A stretch of 37,992 nucleotides of DNA. It comes from an uncultured Granulosicoccaceae bacterium. GTDB lineage: Bacteria > Pseudomonadota > Gammaproteobacteria > Granulosicoccales > Granulosicoccaceae. The notes below the pieces were generated by a model, which was given only the letters and a program-made list of their open reading frames with translations, was not told the origin of the DNA and did not search any database. Position 1 is the first letter of the stretch. Every line of letters begins with the position of its first letter. The stretch spans positions 1-37,992 of the forward strand of contig CALLOA010000160.1 in assembly GCA_938005265.1 (NCBI GenBank), given 5' to 3'. Below, piece by piece: positions 17,129-25,319 of the stretch. A program made the translations under genes and the position numbers.

Positions 17129-18745
17129 CTAAAAAGCCGCCACGGAACCGTCACTACGTGGATCAGCGGCCCCTTCAATCGTACCCGCACGATCCCCTTT
17201 GGTATGCAATACCAGAGCGCCAGCGTGTCCCATAAATTCCTCAAACTCACCTACCTGTTCAACGTCATGACCTGCGGCCAGTAATTGCTGGTAAACCTCC
17301 GGCTTGAAACCCTGCTCAATTCGAAGATTGGTTTTTTCACTACCCCAGGTTTTACCGAGCAACCAGCGCGGAGCAGTTACGCACTGCTGCAGTGCCTGGC
17401 CGTAATGAGCATAGCGACTGAACACCATCGCCTGGGTCTGTGGCTGGCCTTCGCCTCCCATGGTGCCGTAGGGCATCACCCGGCCATCACCCAGCACAGC
17501 CATAGCCGGCTGGATCGTATGAAACGGGCGCCGAAATGGTTGCAGGCAATTATGATGATCGGCGTCCAGTGAGAAACTGGTGCCGCGATTCTGCCAGGTA
17601 ATGCCGGTCTCTGGCAGCACAACACCCGAACCGAACTCCCAGAAAACACTCTGGATAAAACTCACCGCACACCCATGTTTATCTACGGCTCCCAACCATA
17701 CCGTATCGCCACCAGCAGGAGCCTGAGGCCATGGTGCGGCTTTGTTAAGATCCACGCTGCCAACCAGTTCCCTGATCATGTCATCGCTCAGAAAGCTGCT
17801 GGCCTGCTGTTGCATATAGGCAGGATCAGTGACATGGCTATCACGAATACGAAACGCAGCCTTGGTGGCTTCAACCAGTGCATGCACGTAAGCGAAATCA
17901 TCGGCAATGGGTGCAGCTCCTTGTTGATGCAGCTGGTCAAACACGCCGAGCAACAAAAGTGATGCTAGCCCTTGTGTAGGTGGTGGCATGTTGTAAAGAC
18001 TGTGCTCGCGAATCTTTAACGCCAGCGGCTCGACATCCAGAGCATTATGTCGTGTAAGGTCGCTGTGACGTAAGGGGCTTCCAGCAGCTTCCAGATCCTT
18101 GGCAATGGATGCAGCGAGATCGCCACGATAATAATCACCCAGTCCAGCGCTAGCCAGTTGCTCAAGCGTTGATGCAATGCGCTCCTGTAACAACTTCGAA
18201 CCTTCGGCTACGGGTTTGCCACCCGGCAAATATCGCTCTGCAAAACCGGGTTGCGGTTCAAGCTGATCGCGTTTTCCTGCTGCATTGTCTGACAGCGTGG
18301 CCGTAACCGCGACACCGTTTTTCGCATGACTTACGGCATCAGCCAGCAAGCGATGCAAAGGCAAACGATTCCCTGGAAGCGCTTGACCCAACTCCAATGC
18401 GCGCTGCCAACCCGACACAGCCCCTGCAACTGTCACGGCTGCCAATGGCCCACGATCGGGAATTTGATGGAGCTTCTGATTCTTATACCAGTCAATATCA
18501 GCCAGCCCCGCTGCGGCACCGCAGGCATCAACAGCATTGACCTTGCCATCCGGCATACGTATCAACCAGAAGTTGTCACCGCCTAATCCGTTCATGTGCG
18601 GGTAAACAACTGCGATGGTACTGGCGGCGGCAACCATTGCCTCGATAGCGCTGCCGCCCTCTCTGAGTACGGCAATACCTGCCTGCGAGGCCAGATGGTG
18701 CGGTGCCACCACCATACCGTTATAGCTTTTTGGAGTTTGCAGCAT
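17129..18745 (-). CDS. hpxW: Gamma-glutamyltransferase-family Ntn hydrolase, probable oxamate amidohydrolase HpxW
   Basis: A 538-residue GGT-fold protein. It has the processing and nucleophile Thr348 in AGGDTVWL, preceded by the large-subunit portion, plus the family motifs GLGGDNFW (53-60), QNRGTSFSLD (385-394) and GTMGGEGQPQTQ. It has no signal peptide, unlike true periplasmic GGT, so it should self-cleave and act in the cytoplasm. Klebsiella HpxW is a GGT homologue that hydrolyses oxamate to oxalate and ammonia. Because the same operon encodes a complete oxamate transcarbamylase that would make oxamate, that role fits best here. The strong context supports the call; sequence alone would allow another GGT-like amidase. 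GGAAA lies eight bases before the ATG. Confidence 0.8.
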   Translation of the reverse strand: MLQTPKSYNGMVVAPHHLASQAGIAVLREGGSAIEAMVAAASTIAVVYPHMNGLGGDNFWLIRMPDGKVNAVDACGAAAGLADIDWYKNQKLHQIPDRGPLAAVTVAGAVSGWQRALELGQALPGNRLPLHRLLADAVSHAKNGVAVTATLSDNAAGKRDQLEPQPGFAERYLPGGKPVAEGSKLLQERIASTLEQLASAGLGDYYRGDLAASIAKDLEAAGSPLRHSDLTRHNALDVEPLALKIREHSLYNMPPPTQGLASLLLLGVFDQLHQQGAAPIADDFAYVHALVEATKAAFRIRDSHVTDPAYMQQQASSFLSDDMIRELVGSVDLNKAAPWPQAPAGGDTVWLGAVDKHGCAVSFIQSVFWEFGSGVVLPETGITWQNRGTSFSLDADHHNCLQPFRRPFHTIQPAMAVLGDGRVMPYGTMGGEGQPQTQAMVFSRYAHYGQALQQCVTAPRWLLGKTWGSEKTNLRIEQGFKPEVYQQLLAAGHDVEQVGEFEEFMGHAGALVLHTKGDRAGTIEGAADPRSDGSVAAF

Positions 18746-18810
18746 GGTGAATGTTTCCTGATAACTTGATAATTAGATTATTACGCACTGAGCCGTAAGT
18801 CCGGCAAGAT

Positions 18811-19968
18811 TCAATGCAAAGCATCATGCTCGTTAGCGGTTTTCGCAGTAAGCGCAGAACCGAAACGCTTATCAATGCAACTGCGACTGCAACTGAGACC
18901 GCGCAACTTCACCATCGGTGACATCGATTTAGCAGTACGCGATTGCCCGATATGCAGTGCCACTACCATACCGGCTAAAAAGTCCCAGCCGGAGGATGCA
19001 CCCATGGAATCGCATGCTGCAATGAGCTTTGCAACTTCAGCCTGCGGTTTTTGTGGCATCAGCAACAGCTCCGCGAGAGCGGTTATGATAGCCATGCTCG
19101 CATCATTGGCATTTCCGCAACATGCTTCATATAGGTGAGCGGCGGATATCGGATGAGTCCGGGACAGCATAGTGGAAACAAGCACAGACTTCAGCTCATC
19201 CAGGTATGGCGCTTTATCCGTCAGGTAAAACGCAGCGATGACACCACAGATAAAATCATCTCCCGAAGGCGTCAGCCCCGTGCCTGTTCCAAGCATGCCG
19301 AGAATTCCTGCAAACTGAGTCGATGGACGTGTAGATGTTTGCAAGCGATAAATATCCCGGCAACAACTTGCCAGAGCGTCATGTGAGTCGTAATGTGTGT
19401 CCACCGGTTTCATACCCTTAAAACATCGCTCTAAACTGAATTCAGTTTCAACCAGCCAGCCCAATGCCTTGATGCAAAAACTTTTATTGGGTGATGTTTG
19501 AAAAGACGCAAGCGACGCTGCATATAAACACTGCAAACAACCAGGTGAAATCCAGGTTTGTGCCGCTGCCAGATTTCCATTAACCGGAATGCGAGACTTT
19601 GCATCAAGCACATCACAGAAAGCGTAGTGCAGTTTCGTATCAGCACCCAAACGCAATATACGGGATTCACGGTCGTTAGATAACCGCGCGCCAACTTTCA
19701 AATAACGCTTCTCCGTTGCCGCCAGACCCGGAACACAACAATGTAACGGCCCGTCGCCCAACAAAGGATCAACAATACAAATAATATCGGGTTGAAAACA
19801 AGAGTCGCTGGCCTCACGTTTTGCAACCGTCGGAGGCAAGCAGGCTTGCAGGTAAATACTGCGCTGGAAAACAGCCAACACTTTAAAAGTTACCGCACGC
19901 GCAAGTAATGCGTCTGCTGTGGCTCCACAGCGTTGCACGTGAAGCACAAGGCCATGCTTGTTAATCAT
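18811..19968 (-). CDS. allH: DUF2877 protein, AllH-type subunit of oxamate transcarbamylase
   Basis: A 385-residue protein with the DUF2877 signature LGTGTGLTPSGDDFICG at about 226-242 and no signal peptide. In E. coli the homologue YlbF was reported to be one of three proteins (AllF, AllG, AllH) needed for oxamate transcarbamylase, which phosphorolyses oxalurate. The start ATG overlaps the carbamate kinase stop (ATGA), so the two are translated together. It has more than the usual number of Cys residues, and its C-terminal ~40 residues after ALHIGQSRTAKS are probably a lineage-specific tail. A 65-nt gap separates it from hpxW. Confidence 0.85.
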   Translation of the reverse strand: MINKHGLVLHVQRCGATADALLARAVTFKVLAVFQRSIYLQACLPPTVAKREASDSCFQPDIICIVDPLLGDGPLHCCVPGLAATEKRYLKVGARLSNDRESRILRLGADTKLHYAFCDVLDAKSRIPVNGNLAAAQTWISPGCLQCLYAASLASFQTSPNKSFCIKALGWLVETEFSLERCFKGMKPVDTHYDSHDALASCCRDIYRLQTSTRPSTQFAGILGMLGTGTGLTPSGDDFICGVIAAFYLTDKAPYLDELKSVLVSTMLSRTHPISAAHLYEACCGNANDASMAIITALAELLLMPQKPQAEVAKLIAACDSMGASSGWDFLAGMVVALHIGQSRTAKSMSPMVKLRGLSCSRSCIDKRFGSALTAKTANEHDALH

Positions 19969-20939
19969 GTATTTCGGCTGTCAGAAACAATGTGAGTGCC
20001 AGTACGTCCTTGCAAAGCATCAAAAGCATCATCGATATTTGCAATGATGACACGTTGCCCACCACCGTTTATGAATCGAATGGCTGCTTCTATCTTTGGC
20101 CCCATGCTGCCTGCCGGGAACTGCCCTTCATTTAAATATTTACGTACCTCACGCACGGTCACCTGCTCAAGTTTCTGCTCATTCGCTTGGCCGAAATTGA
20201 TCGCCACTTGAGACACCGCGGTCAATATCATCATCACCGGTATACCCAGGACATTAGCCATGTGCGCCGATGTCATGTCTTTATCAATAACCGCTATCGC
20301 ACCTTGCCTGGTTCCTTTGGGACCTCGTATAACCGGAATACCACCACCACCACCGGCAATCACAATCGTACCGCGCCGCGCCAACACCTGTACCAGCGAC
20401 ACATCACACACATGTCTTGGCATCGGCGATGCCACAACATGACGCCAGCCGCGGCCCGAGTCTTCTTTCATTGGCCAACCCAGCTCATTTGAGATCTGTC
20501 GGGCCTGTTCTTCGGTGTAAAAAGCACCAATCGGTTTTGAAGGATTCTCAAAGGCCGGATCATCAGCATCCACTTCAACCTGTGTCAGCAGGACCGCGCA
20601 GTGGCGTTCATTGTTCAGTTCGCGCAAGGAATTCTCGATTGCCTGCATCAGTAAATAGGCTATCCCGCCCTGACTGTGAGCCACGCAGATATCCAGCGGC
20701 ATCGGAGCAATACGCTCGCGGGTCAGAACCTGCCGCATCAGTATTTTGCCGACGACAGGACCATTACCATGGGTGATGACAAGTTCGTTGTCGAGCGACG
20801 TGAGTGGCAAAAGCGCTCGAGCCGTTGCTGCTGCAATGGCATTCTGTTCAGCAGAAGTACCTTCGATATCTTCCGGGTGCGTCGCATTGCCCCCCACTGC
20901 AACCAGCAAACGTTCAGGTATCTCCAGCGCTTCATACAT
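19965..20939 (-). CDS. allK: Carbamate kinase of the ureide pathway (AllK/ArcC type)
   Basis: A 324-residue carbamate kinase. The family motifs are clear: LLVAVGGNAT at the start, THGNGPVVG (phosphate binding) at about 56-64, VAHSQGGIAYLLMQ, the IVIAGGGGGIPV glycine loop, AVIDKDMTSA and GSMGPKIEAA. It transfers phosphate from carbamoyl phosphate to ADP, yielding ATP, CO2 and ammonia. Lying between allF and allH it should consume the carbamoyl phosphate released by the oxamate transcarbamylase, which is the energy-yielding step of the route. It starts at an ATG 38 nt behind allF. Confidence 0.93.
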   Translation of the reverse strand: MYEALEIPERLLVAVGGNATHPEDIEGTSAEQNAIAAATARALLPLTSLDNELVITHGNGPVVGKILMRQVLTRERIAPMPLDICVAHSQGGIAYLLMQAIENSLRELNNERHCAVLLTQVEVDADDPAFENPSKPIGAFYTEEQARQISNELGWPMKEDSGRGWRHVVASPMPRHVCDVSLVQVLARRGTIVIAGGGGGIPVIRGPKGTRQGAIAVIDKDMTSAHMANVLGIPVMMILTAVSQVAINFGQANEQKLEQVTVREVRKYLNEGQFPAGSMGPKIEAAIRFINGGGQRVIIANIDDAFDALQGRTGTHIVSDSRNT

Positions 20940-20977
20940 GGTCGATTAAACCCCTGTGCTGATAAAGTTGGTGCACG

Positions 20978-22609
20978 CTATCCCAATCCGGCCAGAATCT
21001 GTGCACGGCGTACGGCAGCGGCATTCGATTCGCACACTTGAACACCGTATTCGAGCAAGGCTGCAACCTGGGCCGCGAAATCCTGAGGGTCGTTTTCAGT
21101 ACCTGTAACTGATGCAACGATATGTGGAACCGCTTTGCCATCAGGGCGGGGAAACTTCTCCAGAACCCGAATAATGCTGGCAGCGGGATCTATATGCGAG
21201 CCGTAACCGAGAACACAATCCAGCAGAACCACAGCTGTCGTGTCATCAGACATTGACTGTTCAATTGCCGCATCACGAATGGCAGGCTCAATCATGGGGT
21301 GCGGTTTACCTCGAGTGAACTCGTCAGCGCCCAGATCAAGCAGGCAGTGGGCCGCCGGCAGATCAGCTCCACGGTTGATGGTGTCAGCGGCAGTATCCAA
21401 CTGCTCAACACCAGGAATCGAGGCATTGGACAGCAAGCCGGCATGAGCTCCAAGAATCACCTGTGCTTCCGCGCACAAAGTTCCACCACAATACAGGCCG
21501 CGTATAAAACGTCGCTGACTGTTGCTTGCAGTGGCGCCTGGTGTTGGTTCGCCAGAAGTATCAACTGCAGCGGAAGTCGACGCATCAAGAGAACCTTTGT
21601 ATGAGCGTGTTACGGCATTGGCTGCAGCTTCCAGCGTTGAGACCATCTGTATTTGACCCACTGCGTCAGCTGCGGAACCATCATCGCCAATAAAACAGAC
21701 CACTGCGGGCTTTTTGCTGGCAGCGACTCGTTGCAATACAAGATCGCGCACTTGTGCTGCAGGGGGTTTTGAGATCAGTACCAATGATTCGGTCGCATCG
21801 TCAGCATCCAGCAGGTCAAGTGCCTGCAGCGTTGAAATGCCACCGATTTGAGCTGACAGATCACGCCCACCCACACCGATCGCATGCGAGATACCAACCC
21901 CGGCTCTATCGAGCAAACAGGTTACTTCCTGAATTCCAGTGCCTGAAGCTCCTACCACCCCTACACTGCCGCGATTCACTCGATTGGCAAACGCCAGCGG
22001 CACACCGGCAATAATTGCAGTACCACAATCAGGGCCCATAACCAGACAACCCAGCTCACGCGCCTCCTGTTTTAATGCGAGTTCTTCATCAACCGAAACG
22101 TTGTCGCTGAATACCATCACATTCATACCATTGCGAATCGCCTTGCCCGCTTCCGCAGCAGCAAACTCACCCGGCACAGATATCAGAGCAAAATTGGCAT
22201 CGGGGCTTAACGCGACTGCCTGGCGAATCGAACGAACGGGCTGCTCACCGGAAGCTTTGCCGGCGCGCGAAGACGATGGCGCATCCAGTAACGTTTCAGC
22301 AAGTTTCAGTGCATTGTCTGCGGCATCAGATGTTGTCGCGGCCACTGCCATCACCAAATCGGATGGTGAAGCATCCACGTTCGCCTCCAACAATCCGGCG
22401 TTCTGCATGATTTCGATATTAGCCGGTGTCGCCATCATCAGGGCAGCGTCACTGACATCTTCAGCAGCTGTCAGCTGTTGCGACAATCGCATCAATGCTA
22501 CCGAGTCAAGGTAATACTGGCGCCGCAGGCGGTGATATACAAACAGATTACCGGTATCAGGCATGGGTAAATTTGGTGTTAGTGATAGACAGATAAAAAG
22601 ACCGGTCAA
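20978..22609 (-). CDS. allF: FdrA/AllF-type subunit of oxamate transcarbamylase
   Basis: A succinyl-CoA-synthetase-like protein of the FdrA group. It has the N-terminal YYLDSVALMRLSQQL and MATPANIEIM segments, then the CoA-ligase-like core: GPDCGTAII, VGVVGASGTGIQEV, GGRDLSAQIGG and a C-terminal LDLGADEFTRGKPHPM. In E. coli FdrA (AllF) was reported to be part of oxamate transcarbamylase. The start is uncertain. A TTG at 22609 would overlap the allG stop (TTGA), giving a 543-residue product. The first ATG is at 22564, and family similarity begins only at about 22545. No strong Shine-Dalgarno marks either. The C terminus ends at ILAGLG, without the extra tail discussed for the 77-residue gene. 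Confidence 0.88.
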   Translation of the reverse strand: MTGLFICLSLTPNLPMPDTGNLFVYHRLRRQYYLDSVALMRLSQQLTAAEDVSDAALMMATPANIEIMQNAGLLEANVDASPSDLVMAVAATTSDAADNALKLAETLLDAPSSSRAGKASGEQPVRSIRQAVALSPDANFALISVPGEFAAAEAGKAIRNGMNVMVFSDNVSVDEELALKQEARELGCLVMGPDCGTAIIAGVPLAFANRVNRGSVGVVGASGTGIQEVTCLLDRAGVGISHAIGVGGRDLSAQIGGISTLQALDLLDADDATESLVLISKPPAAQVRDLVLQRVAASKKPAVVCFIGDDGSAADAVGQIQMVSTLEAAANAVTRSYKGSLDASTSAAVDTSGEPTPGATASNSQRRFIRGLYCGGTLCAEAQVILGAHAGLLSNASIPGVEQLDTAADTINRGADLPAAHCLLDLGADEFTRGKPHPMIEPAIRDAAIEQSMSDDTTAVVLLDCVLGYGSHIDPAASIIRVLEKFPRPDGKAVPHIVASVTGTENDPQDFAAQVAALLEYGVQVCESNAAAVRRAQILAGLG

Positions 22610-23907
22610 ATACCGAGTTGCAGGGCAAAAGCTTCAAGAGCATCAGTAAAGCAGTCCATTGGTGCGCGTACAATGCCGGCGCCCACTTGCCCGATACCCG
22701 GTTCACGGTGAGCTATGCCAGTGTTAATTACTGGTGCCACACCCGCATCCACTACCCGACGAATGTCAATCCCGGTTGGCACGCCCTGATAGTCCAGCCC
22801 GGGAATACTCCACTCAGGATTTTCTGAAAAACAGATATCCAGCATACTACGTGTGTAGTTGCCAGCATCGGATGCTGCACCGGCACCGACGAAACCGGCA
22901 ACCGCTGGTGAGGCTCCCATGGCGAATCCACCGAGGCCGATAGTCTCAACAATCGTCGAATCCCCCATATCGGGGTTGGCATCTTTCTCAGTGAATCCGG
23001 GAAAATACAAACCTTGTGGCATCTCGACGGCTGCAGTGAACCAGCGATCGCCAAGCGAGGAAACGCGGATACCAAAGTCAGTGCCATTGCGAGACATGGC
23101 TGTGACAATTGTAGACATGGGTATGTCACGAACCGGATCCATTATTGATTTGCCTGTCGCCATACCGACATTCAGGAAAAATTGATCATTACCGCCCATA
23201 AAAGCGAGTAACTCAGCCAGCTGATCAGCATCTTTACTGACCCGCGCCAAATGCGGTGACAACTCTCGCAACAACAGCCCCGAACAGGCGACATTACGCT
23301 GGTGCATCTCATCCCCCATGGTCAAACCACGAGCAATGACGTTTTTAACATCCACGCCATCACTGCCACGCAATGCTTGCTGCATCAGCGGGCCGGCAAC
23401 ATCACGCAACCACGCTAGTCGTTTCAGCACACTTTCATCATTGCCACCAAATCGCATCACTTTGCCGAGACCTTCGTTTATTGCACAAAACGCGCGATTA
23501 CCAAACTTGCGATTTTCCACCACCATTAACGGCTGGCTGCGTGTAGTCATGCCTGTCATGGGCCCCACGGCATTAAAGTGGTGATTAGGATGAAACTCGA
23601 ATTCACCGGCAGCAGCCATATTTTCGGCATCTGCCAGCGACCCGGCCCAACCTTCAAAGACAGCGATGCCGGCAATCGCACCTCGCATGGGCCCGCACAT
23701 GCGAGACCAGTCGATAGGTGGTCCGGCATGCAAGATTTTTCGCCCTTCAGCCAGTTCCGGGATGGCCTCTTGTGCATTAACCACATCGACCAGCACGGGT
23801 TCAGCAGCCAGCATGCGCTCAACAGCCAGTTTGTTGGCCGCGGTAACCTGTGCCGCAATGTCGTCAGTTTTGGGAGTTGTCACAGATGACGGGATTTCAG
23901 AAGTCAT
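22606..23907 (-). CDS. allG: DUF1116 protein, AllG-type subunit of oxamate transcarbamylase
   Basis: A 433-residue DUF1116 (YlbE) protein. Recognisable blocks are HAGPPIDWSRMCGPMRGA, EFEFHPNHHFNAVGPMTGM, FGGNDESVLKRLAWLRDV, TMGDEMHQRN, FMGGNDQFFLNVGM and RNGTDFGIRVSSLGDRWF, spanning most of the length. The E. coli homologue was reported as AllG, one of three subunits of oxamate transcarbamylase. The start lies two bases after the stop of the 77-residue gene, with GGGA upstream, and its own stop overlaps the likely allF start. This tight packing indicates one complex made from one transcript. Confidence 0.9.
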   Translation of the reverse strand: MTSEIPSSVTTPKTDDIAAQVTAANKLAVERMLAAEPVLVDVVNAQEAIPELAEGRKILHAGPPIDWSRMCGPMRGAIAGIAVFEGWAGSLADAENMAAAGEFEFHPNHHFNAVGPMTGMTTRSQPLMVVENRKFGNRAFCAINEGLGKVMRFGGNDESVLKRLAWLRDVAGPLMQQALRGSDGVDVKNVIARGLTMGDEMHQRNVACSGLLLRELSPHLARVSKDADQLAELLAFMGGNDQFFLNVGMATGKSIMDPVRDIPMSTIVTAMSRNGTDFGIRVSSLGDRWFTAAVEMPQGLYFPGFTEKDANPDMGDSTIVETIGLGGFAMGASPAVAGFVGAGAASDAGNYTRSMLDICFSENPEWSIPGLDYQGVPTGIDIRRVVDAGVAPVINTGIAHREPGIGQVGAGIVRAPMDCFTDALEAFALQLGI

Positions 23908-23909
23908 AT

Positions 23910-24143
23910 TTATGTCCCGACAATCGAAAGGATTTTGGCAAGGCGTGCGCCACCCGCGGGGGGTCGCCAGTCAAGTTGGACAACAGAAACACCCTGCGAC
24001 GCCAACTCCTCAGCGAATCCCGGCACACCCACATTGACGATATGGGGCGCAACGTTCAGCAAACTGGCTGCCGGTTTCAAAGGAGCAGCACCAGACCTCG
24101 CTATGGGGTCGGTTTTACCATTCTTGTTGTCGTTCAGACTCAT
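23910..24143 (-). CDS. 77-residue protein resembling a detached domain of the FdrA/YlbE system
   Basis: A small soluble protein that heads the leftward operon. Its first 25 residues are polar and probably disordered. The remainder contains a short ordered block, HIVNVGVPGFAEELASQG then VVQLDWRPPAGG. From memory this INVGL-x-FA-x-L-x-QG-x-V-x-x-V-x-WxPPAGG pattern is found as a terminal domain within some FdrA or DUF1116 proteins. Here it is encoded separately. It is spaced two bases from allG, so it is probably translated and a real small subunit rather than a chance frame. I cannot tell which larger protein it was split from. The divergent promoter region with an inverted repeat lies just upstream. 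Confidence 0.65.
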   Translation of the reverse strand: MSLNDNKNGKTDPIARSGAAPLKPAASLLNVAPHIVNVGVPGFAEELASQGVSVVQLDWRPPAGGARLAKILSIVGT

Positions 24144-24182
24144 GCTATGTGATTCACCAAACTATTCCGGGCACAAAGATTA

Positions 24183-24211
24183 TACTCCCACAGCTACTTG
24201 AGCTGTGAGTA
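24183..24211. promoter_or_regulatory. Inverted repeat in the divergent promoter region of the ureide operons
   Basis: Perfect 7-bp arms CACAGCT / AGCTGTG (24189-24195 and 24201-24207) have a 5-base spacer. They are continued by outer arms TACT / AGTA after a two-base bulge. It lies in the 103 bases between the starts of the leftward operon (24143) and the rightward operon (24247), a suitable place for an operator that controls both. No regulator gene is in the window, so the binding protein is unknown. No clear -35/-10 pair could be fixed. Confidence 0.45.
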
Positions 24212-24246
24212 CAGATTTCTCCGAAACCATGGGAATAGCACAATAA

Positions 24247-25056
24247 ATGAATGAATCTGAAGAAATCAGCATACGGCTTGACCATGCGCGAAAGGTGGCG
24301 CGTGAAGCCGCAGCTCTGGCGCTCAACTATTTCCGTGACATCCATGAACTGAAAATTGAAAGCAAGGGTACTCAGGATCCCGTATCAAACGCTGATCGCG
24401 AAGTTGAATTATTTGTTCGCCAACAGCTGTTAGCCGCTTTTACAGAAGACGGGATAATCGGTGAAGAACACGCGCCCGTAACCTCCAAAAGTGGATATAC
24501 ATGGGTTATTGATCCTATCGATGGCACTGCTAATTTCATTGTCGGCAGCCCCGGCTGGGCGGTAGTGATCGCATGCGTTCAGGCCGGCCATACGGTCGCT
24601 GGCGTGATTCACGATCCGGTCGCGGATGAACACTTTTGCACCAGACTGGGCCACGGCGCGCAACTCAACGACAAACCACTCAGAGTTGCCGATTCAACCA
24701 GCCTGAGTGACGGTATCCTGGCTGTGGGGCATTCCAGCCGCGTTCCAGTCAGCAACACCATCAGAGCACTGACAGAGATCATGAACGCGGGCGGTATTTT
24801 CTACCGCAATGGCTCAGGAGCTCTGATGCTGGCCTACGTGGCAGCCGGTCGCTTGATCGGTTACTGCGAACCCCACATGAATTGCTGGGATTGTATTGCC
24901 GGAATGCTGATGATCACAGAAGCGGGTGGCCGAATTGACCCGTATGACAGCGAAGCCATGTTGCAACAGGGACATGAGGTGGTGGCAGCCTGCCCGGGTA
25001 TTTATCCTGAACTGCAGGCCATCTGCGCTCGATCATTTAACAACGAGCTTGATTAA
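24247..25056 (+). CDS. Inositol-monophosphatase-family phosphatase
   Basis: A 269-residue member of the Mg-dependent, Li-sensitive phosphatase family. The metal-site motifs are complete: GEEH (72-75), DPIDGT (89-94) with the NF that follows, and NCWD (212-215) before an alanine/glycine-rich helix. Such enzymes remove phosphate from inositol phosphate, histidinol phosphate, PAP or related compounds. Which substrate applies here is unclear. It is the first gene of the rightward operon, divergent from the transcarbamylase genes, and 263 nt from allC. No phosphorylated intermediate in the ureide route is an obvious substrate, so its presence is unexplained. Confidence 0.87.
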   Translation: MNESEEISIRLDHARKVAREAAALALNYFRDIHELKIESKGTQDPVSNADREVELFVRQQLLAAFTEDGIIGEEHAPVTSKSGYTWVIDPIDGTANFIVGSPGWAVVIACVQAGHTVAGVIHDPVADEHFCTRLGHGAQLNDKPLRVADSTSLSDGILAVGHSSRVPVSNTIRALTEIMNAGGIFYRNGSGALMLAYVAAGRLIGYCEPHMNCWDCIAGMLMITEAGGRIDPYDSEAMLQQGHEVVAACPGIYPELQAICARSFNNELD

Positions 25057-25319
25057 GAAGCCCGGTCGCTTGCCCAAATGCTCCGCCTGCTTGATCGCTC
25101 GCCTGCAGCAGCTACCGACATACGGCCAAGCAGGACGCACTACTATACTGTGGTTTTCAATATCCGAGGTGGATCTGCAGCTACAGGGGCTAATCTGCGA
25201 ATCAACTGATATACAGTGGCTTCCAGAACCGCTACGCTATCAGGCTAACCTTAACAAACCCGATTTTCGGATTAAAACTGCGGCCTGGCGTTACCTCCAG
25301 GCCTGCGGCCTGCCAGATC

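Noticed and set aside
17129..18745. Periplasmic gamma-glutamyltranspeptidase for glutathione
   Set aside because: There is no signal peptide, and the gene sits inside an oxamate-producing operon, so an HpxW-type role fits better.
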